Shown here: positions 22,959-26,764 of the stretch, piece by piece | How positions within the stretch are numbered: position 1 is the first letter of the stretch | Layout of the letters: each line of letters begins with the position of its first letter | NCBI GenBank assembly: GCA_020635695.1 | Contig: JACJZH010000019.1 | Location: forward strand, 1 to 26,764 | From: Flavobacteriales bacterium | GTDB lineage: Bacteria > Bacteroidota > Bacteroidia > Flavobacteriales_F > PHOS-HE28 | Direction of reading: 5' to 3' | DNA length: 26,764 bases | Position numbers and translations under genes: made by a program | Notes under the pieces: generated by a model | Seen by the model: only the letters and a program-made list of their open reading frames with translations | The model's database searches: none | Told to the model about the DNA's origin: nothing

Positions 22959-23894
22959 ATGTCCCGGCATCAGCACCGGCACCGAGCCACGTTGTTGCTT
23001 TTCGGGGCCACCGCCCTGTACATCGTGCTCCAATTCATCTGGTGGGCCTACCTGCTGGTACGCAAGGACCGTGAAATGGAGGCTCTGATCACGGCCTTCG
23101 AGCTGAGGACCGAGGGACATGTGAGGGACACGTTCTGGATGGTGGTGGGAGAAGGGAGCGTCTTCCTGTTGCTGGTGCTCGTGGCCATGTACCTGACCTT
23201 TCGTGCCGTGCGCCGGGACCTGGAACTGGCCCGCATGCAACACAACTTCCTGCTGGCCGTGACCCATGAACTTCGCACGCCCATCGCCTCGCTCAAACTG
23301 CAGCTCCAGACCTTGGAGCGAGCAGGGCTTTCCGCCCGGCAGCGGGACGAGCTCCGTGAGGACGCCCTGGAGGATGTGGACCGACTGGGCCGGCTCACCG
23401 AGACCCTGCTCAGCGCCGCCCGGCTGGAGTCGGGTCGACACGATCTGAGACCCGGACCGCTGGACCTGGTGGAACTGGTCCGTGCCGAGATGGACCGCGC
23501 GGCCCGCCATGGGGCACGACTGGAACTGAAGGCGCCTGAACGGTTGCCTGCCAGGGTGGATCCCGAAGCCATGCGCATGGTGGTGGGCAACCTGCTCGAC
23601 AATGCCTTGAAATATGGTCCGGCCGACGGACCGGTGGACGTCTCTCTGGACCTCTCGGACAACGGGGCAACGCTCGTGGTGGCGGACCGGGGACCCGGCG
23701 TGCCTGCCGGCGAGCGTCAGGCGATATTCAGGCGCTTCCACCGGGGGGGCGACGAGGAGACGCGGCGCACCAAGGGGACCGGACTGGGCTTGTACCTGGT
23801 GGGAAGAACCTTGGAGGCGATGGGCGGCTCGGTCCTTGTCGGGGATCGCCCGGGAGGGGGGGCTATCTTCACGGCCACATTCCCCATTTCCTGA
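22959..23894 (+). CDS. Sensor histidine kinase, orphan, minimal periplasmic loop
   Basis: The 311-residue product has two membrane segments (about residues 11-34 and 61-81) separated by only about 26 residues. A HisKA domain follows with H-box FLLAVTHELRTPIASL (His103), then a HATPase domain with N-box NLLDNALKYG (Asn211-Asn215), G1 DRGPGVP and G2 GTGLGLYLV. The loop is too small for a folded sensor domain, so it probably senses the membrane or a partner. No response regulator gene lies in the window. The ATG at 22959 was chosen over GTG at 22938, which overlaps the promoter box. Its TGA overlaps the gpmI ATG by one base (TGATG), so the two genes are probably translated together. Cognate regulator and signal are unknown. 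Confidence 0.92.
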   Translation: MSRHQHRHRATLLLFGATALYIVLQFIWWAYLLVRKDREMEALITAFELRTEGHVRDTFWMVVGEGSVFLLLVLVAMYLTFRAVRRDLELARMQHNFLLAVTHELRTPIASLKLQLQTLERAGLSARQRDELREDALEDVDRLGRLTETLLSAARLESGRHDLRPGPLDLVELVRAEMDRAARHGARLELKAPERLPARVDPEAMRMVVGNLLDNALKYGPADGPVDVSLDLSDNGATLVVADRGPGVPAGERQAIFRRFHRGGDEETRRTKGTGLGLYLVGRTLEAMGGSVLVGDRPGGGAIFTATFPIS

Positions 23895-25426
23895 TGTCCG
23901 CGCCCCAGAAGGTCGTTCTCATGATACTCGACGGCTGGGGCATTGGTTCCGGGGACGGATCCGATGCCATTGCCACTGCCCGAACCCCGTTCATGGACGG
24001 GCTCGCGGAAGGCGCCCCGCACGCCAGGCTGTTCACCGACGGCGAACATGTGGGGCTTCCGAAGGGCCAGATGGGGAACAGCGAGGTGGGTCACCTGAAC
24101 ATCGGCGCGGGCCGGGTGGTGTTCCAGGACCTGGTGCGCATCGACCGGGCCATTGCCGACGGCACGCTCGAACAGAACCCCGTGCTCCAGGAAGCCTTTG
24201 CCCAGGCCCGTGTCGAAGGTCGCAGGTTGCATTTCATCGGGCTCGTCTCCGATGGAGGCGTCCATTCCCATCAGGACCACCTGGCCGCCCTGTGCGCCAT
24301 GAGCGGGCGTGCCGGTGTGCCGGAGGTGTTCGTACACGCCTTCACGGATGGGCGCGACACGGACCCGAAAAGCGGCCTGGGCTTCCTGCGCAAGCTGGAG
24401 GCCGACATCGCCGGAACACCCGCCCGCGTGGCCAGCGTGGTGGGACGGTACTTCGCCATGGACCGCGACAAGCGCTGGGAACGTGTCCGCAAGGCCTACG
24501 ACCTGCTTGTGCGTGGTGCCGGTACCAGGTTCCCGAGCGCGGAGGAGGCGGTCGCCGCGAGCTATGCCAACGGCGTCACCGACGAGTTCATCGAGCCGGC
24601 CGTGATCGTCGGTCCCGACGGAGGACCACTTGCCACCATTCGTCCGAACGATGTGGTGATCTGCTTCAACTTCCGCACGGACCGTTGCCGCGAGATCACC
24701 CAGGCCCTCACCCAGCAGGCCTTCCCGGAGCAGGACATGGAACCGCTTGCGCTGCACTACGTGACCATGACCGAGTACGACCCCACCTACCGGAACGTGC
24801 AGGTGGTGCTTCGCAAGGACGACCTGCGGATGACGCTCGGCGAGGTGGTCTCACGTGCAGGCAAGCGTCAGGTGCGCATCGCCGAAACGGAGAAGTACCC
24901 GCATGTCACGTTCTTCTTCAGCGGAGGAAGGGAGGCACCCTTCCCCGGAGAGGACCGCATCATGGTCCCCTCACCGAAGGTGGCCACCTACGACCTGCAG
25001 CCCGAGATGAGCGCGCCCGAGGTCACCGACCGGATCGTGGCCGTGCTGGACAAGGGCGAGGTGGACTTCGTCTGCCTCAACTTCGCGAACCCGGACATGG
25101 TGGGTCATACGGGCGTGTTCGACGCCATCGTGAAGGCCGTGGAGGCCACGGACTCGTGCGCCAGGCGCGTGGTGGAGTCCGGCCTGTCGCGGGAATACGC
25201 CTTCGTGGTGATCGCGGACCATGGCAATGCGGACAAAGCGGTGAACCCGGACGGGAGCCCCAACACCGCCCACACCACCAACCCGGTACCGGTCTACTTG
25301 GTGGGCGCCGGTGATCGGCACCTGCACGATGGGGTGCTCGCCGATGTGGCCCCCACGATCTTGGAACTGATGGGGATCCCGGCTCCGGAGGAAATGACCG
25401 GAAGGAGCCTGCTGGAAAAGGCGTGA
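23894..25426 (+). CDS. gpmI: 2,3-bisphosphoglycerate-independent phosphoglycerate mutase
   Basis: The 510-residue product has the full length and motifs of the alkaline-phosphatase-superfamily iPGM. Visible are LMILDGWG (Asp13), MGNSEVGHLNIGAGR with the phosphoserine nucleophile Ser63, LVSDGGVHSHQDHL, AFTDGRDTDPKS, GRYFAMDRDKRW, and ADHGNADKAV with metal ligands near the C-terminus. It interconverts 3- and 2-phosphoglycerate in glycolysis and needs Mn. The ATG overlaps the stop of the kinase gene by one base, and it has no separate promoter-like box that I can see. It ends directly against the stop of the convergent T9SS-substrate gene (TGATCA), with no room for a terminator. Confidence 0.97.
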   Translation: MSAPQKVVLMILDGWGIGSGDGSDAIATARTPFMDGLAEGAPHARLFTDGEHVGLPKGQMGNSEVGHLNIGAGRVVFQDLVRIDRAIADGTLEQNPVLQEAFAQARVEGRRLHFIGLVSDGGVHSHQDHLAALCAMSGRAGVPEVFVHAFTDGRDTDPKSGLGFLRKLEADIAGTPARVASVVGRYFAMDRDKRWERVRKAYDLLVRGAGTRFPSAEEAVAASYANGVTDEFIEPAVIVGPDGGPLATIRPNDVVICFNFRTDRCREITQALTQQAFPEQDMEPLALHYVTMTEYDPTYRNVQVVLRKDDLRMTLGEVVSRAGKRQVRIAETEKYPHVTFFFSGGREAPFPGEDRIMVPSPKVATYDLQPEMSAPEVTDRIVAVLDKGEVDFVCLNFANPDMVGHTGVFDAIVKAVEATDSCARRVVESGLSREYAFVVIADHGNADKAVNPDGSPNTAHTTNPVPVYLVGAGDRHLHDGVLADVAPTILELMGIPAPEEMTGRSLLEKA

Positions 25427-26764
25427 TCAGCGCCTGCCGCTCGATAGGATGGTCAGGTGCCCCGTGAACGGGTCCTTCTCCCCGTCCACCAGCAGTTCAT
25501 AGTAGTACGTGCCGTCCGGCACATCCCGGCCATCCCACTGATTGCGGTAGTTCTGGATCTCGTAGACCACTTCGCCCCAGCGGTTGAAGATGCGCAGCGT
25601 GTTCCGTTTACCGGCAAGCCCGCCGATCTCCAACCGGTCGTTCTGTCCATCGCCGTTGGGGGTGAAGACGTTCGGGATCACCACGCCGCATCCCGAAGAG
25701 ACCGAGACCGAGTTGGTCACCGACCAACCGCACTCGTCCGACACGGTGACCGTGTAGTCGCCGTCCGCCAGTCCGGGCACCAGGATCGTGGGAAGCTGTC
25801 CCCCGGTGTTCCAGGCAAAGCTGAGCTCACCATAGCCACCGCCCGCCAGGGCCGTGATGGGCACCGTGTCCTGGTCGCACTGAAGTTCGAGGTCCTCCGT
25901 AAGGACATCGATCGGCGTATGATCCTCGATCGGGATGGTCACCGAACTCGTCACCGTGTCACCGCAGGAATTGATGGTGATCGCGGACAGGATCAGGGTC
26001 TCGGTCCCCTCCGCCAGGCCATCCTCGAACGCCTCCAAGGGCAGCGAGACGCTGGAAGACCCCGCCGGGATCGTGACCAATTGCGGGAGCTGCGTATGGT
26101 CGACCCCGTTCGTGGCACTGCCCCCCAGGATCAGCTCCACGTCCAGGTCCCCCACCGTGTCCGGACGGGTCACCAGAAGATCCGCGATCAGGCAGCCTTC
26201 CACGAGCCCTCCTTCGATGCTCGCATTGGCGATGTTGAGCGCCACGACGTTGGGTGAGGAGAAACTGCCTGCCTCCATGAACACCCCGGAATCGTAGACA
26301 TCATCGCCACCGTCCGCGATCGCGATCTTGATGTGGTAGGTCGCCCCGCATTCGACCAGGGCCCTGGCCGTGAGCGCCACCGTGAACCCGTCATACTGGA
26401 TGTACTGGGGGTCCGCGTTGAAGGGTGCCTCGGAGCCATCCCCATTGTCCACGTAGAACTGGCCGAAACTGTTCGCGTTCAAGGCATCGATGCTCACCGG
26501 TGTACTGGTGCCCGGGATCAGGGCGATGTTGGCGGCGTTGTTCGAGTACGGGCCGCTGATCCCCGGGCCGCTGAGGAAGAAGCCGAACACATCGTTCACC
26601 CCCAGCCCCACGAACTCCATGTACTCCTCCGAACCGAACACGAAACGGAAGCTCAACGAATCCCCATCAGGAATGAAGTCGAACTCCAGCACCGCCGCAT
26701 CGAAGGTCTGCTGACCCGAGGCCAGCTCCAGGTCGGGATCTCCGGGGAACGTACCCAGGATCGA
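25427..26764 (-). CDS. Secreted T9SS substrate, 3' part: choice-of-anchor L, Calx-beta-like and CHU_C domains
   Basis: The reading frame stays open to the window edge, so the N-terminus is missing; 445 residues are visible. From the left edge of the protein come a choice-of-anchor L domain (about 15-185; VLEFDFIPDGD, FVFGSEEYMEFV, NDVFGFFLSGPGI) and a Calx-beta-like domain (about 195-278). A beta-sandwich repeat (about 280-355; FAWNTGG, GLADGDYTVTVSDECG) leads to a gliding-motility-associated C-terminal domain (about 361-445; PNVFTPNGDGQNDRL, IFNRWGEVVYE, WDGRDVPDGTYYYEL). The last is the type-B type IX secretion signal of Bacteroidota, so the protein should be exported to the cell surface. 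It is probably an adhesin-like protein; ligand is unknown. GTG at 26690-26692 is an internal Val of the conserved motif, not a start. Confidence 0.93.
   Translation of the reverse strand, partial: SILGTFPGDPDLELASGQQTFDAAVLEFDFIPDGDSLSFRFVFGSEEYMEFVGLGVNDVFGFFLSGPGISGPYSNNAANIALIPGTSTPVSIDALNANSFGQFYVDNGDGSEAPFNADPQYIQYDGFTVALTARALVECGATYHIKIAIADGGDDVYDSGVFMEAGSFSSPNVVALNIANASIEGGLVEGCLIADLLVTRPDTVGDLDVELILGGSATNGVDHTQLPQLVTIPAGSSSVSLPLEAFEDGLAEGTETLILSAITINSCGDTVTSSVTIPIEDHTPIDVLTEDLELQCDQDTVPITALAGGGYGELSFAWNTGGQLPTILVPGLADGDYTVTVSDECGWSVTNSVSVSSGCGVVIPNVFTPNGDGQNDRLEIGGLAGKRNTLRIFNRWGEVVYEIQNYRNQWDGRDVPDGTYYYELLVDGEKDPFTGHLTILSSGRR

Noticed and set aside
1..26764. CRISPR array, toxin-antitoxin, restriction or other defence module
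   Set aside because: No regular spaced repeats and no genes with such motifs are visible; all sizeable regions are accounted for by housekeeping or envelope genes.

Overview
The window reads as chromosomal DNA from a GC-rich member of the Bacteroidota, most likely a high-GC Flavobacteriales-like lineage. The lineage call is inferred from content, not from a search. Supporting signs are a T9SS type-B (CHU_C) sorting domain, a TonB receptor with a carboxypeptidase-like N-terminal domain, a lipoprotein form of LptC, few clear Shine-Dalgarno sequences, and repeated TAnnTTTG-like elements (the Bacteroidota -7 promoter box) just upstream of genes. Codon third positions are mostly G or C, so many long antisense frames are open; these are shadows and are not annotated.

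Layout. (1) 43-801 (+): a LOG-family phosphoribohydrolase. (2) 863-5755 (-): a YqaA/DedA-like membrane protein, a TonB-dependent receptor and a beta-helix-like surface lipoprotein. The last two look like a receptor/lipoprotein pair with unknown substrate. (3) 5793-7270 (+): an orphan ParA-type ATPase and a small outer-membrane beta-barrel. (4) 7366-14458 (+): purH followed by the complete rod-shape set mreB, mreC, mreD, mrdA (PBP2) and rodA. The last four are joined by 1-4 nt overlaps and end in a strong hairpin.

(5) 14514-22134 (-), read right to left: coaX, a FadL/OmpP1-like outer-membrane protein, a periplasmic TPR protein, lptC, a 66-residue membrane protein, a CNNM/CorC 'hemolysin' protein and a PpiD-like parvulin chaperone. 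The first five overlap one another; the last two have their own promoter-like boxes. Most of this block serves envelope biogenesis (LPS transport, outer-membrane protein folding). (6) 22202-22274 (+): tRNA-Phe with its own promoter-like box and terminator. (7) 22314-25426: a small HD-domain phosphohydrolase (-) divergent from a histidine kinase (+) that overlaps gpmI by one base. (8) 25427-26764 (-): the 3' part of a secreted T9SS substrate that runs off the window edge and meets gpmI stop to stop with no spacer.

I see no mobile element, CRISPR array, phage gene, toxin-antitoxin pair or pseudogene. No exotic defence or biosynthetic system is visible. The points most worth a second look are the start-proximal promoter boxes (possible leaderless transcripts), the receptor/lipoprotein pair with dyad and direct-repeat sites in its upstream regions, the envelope cluster with its unassigned TPR and 66-residue proteins, and the orphan kinase coupled to gpmI.
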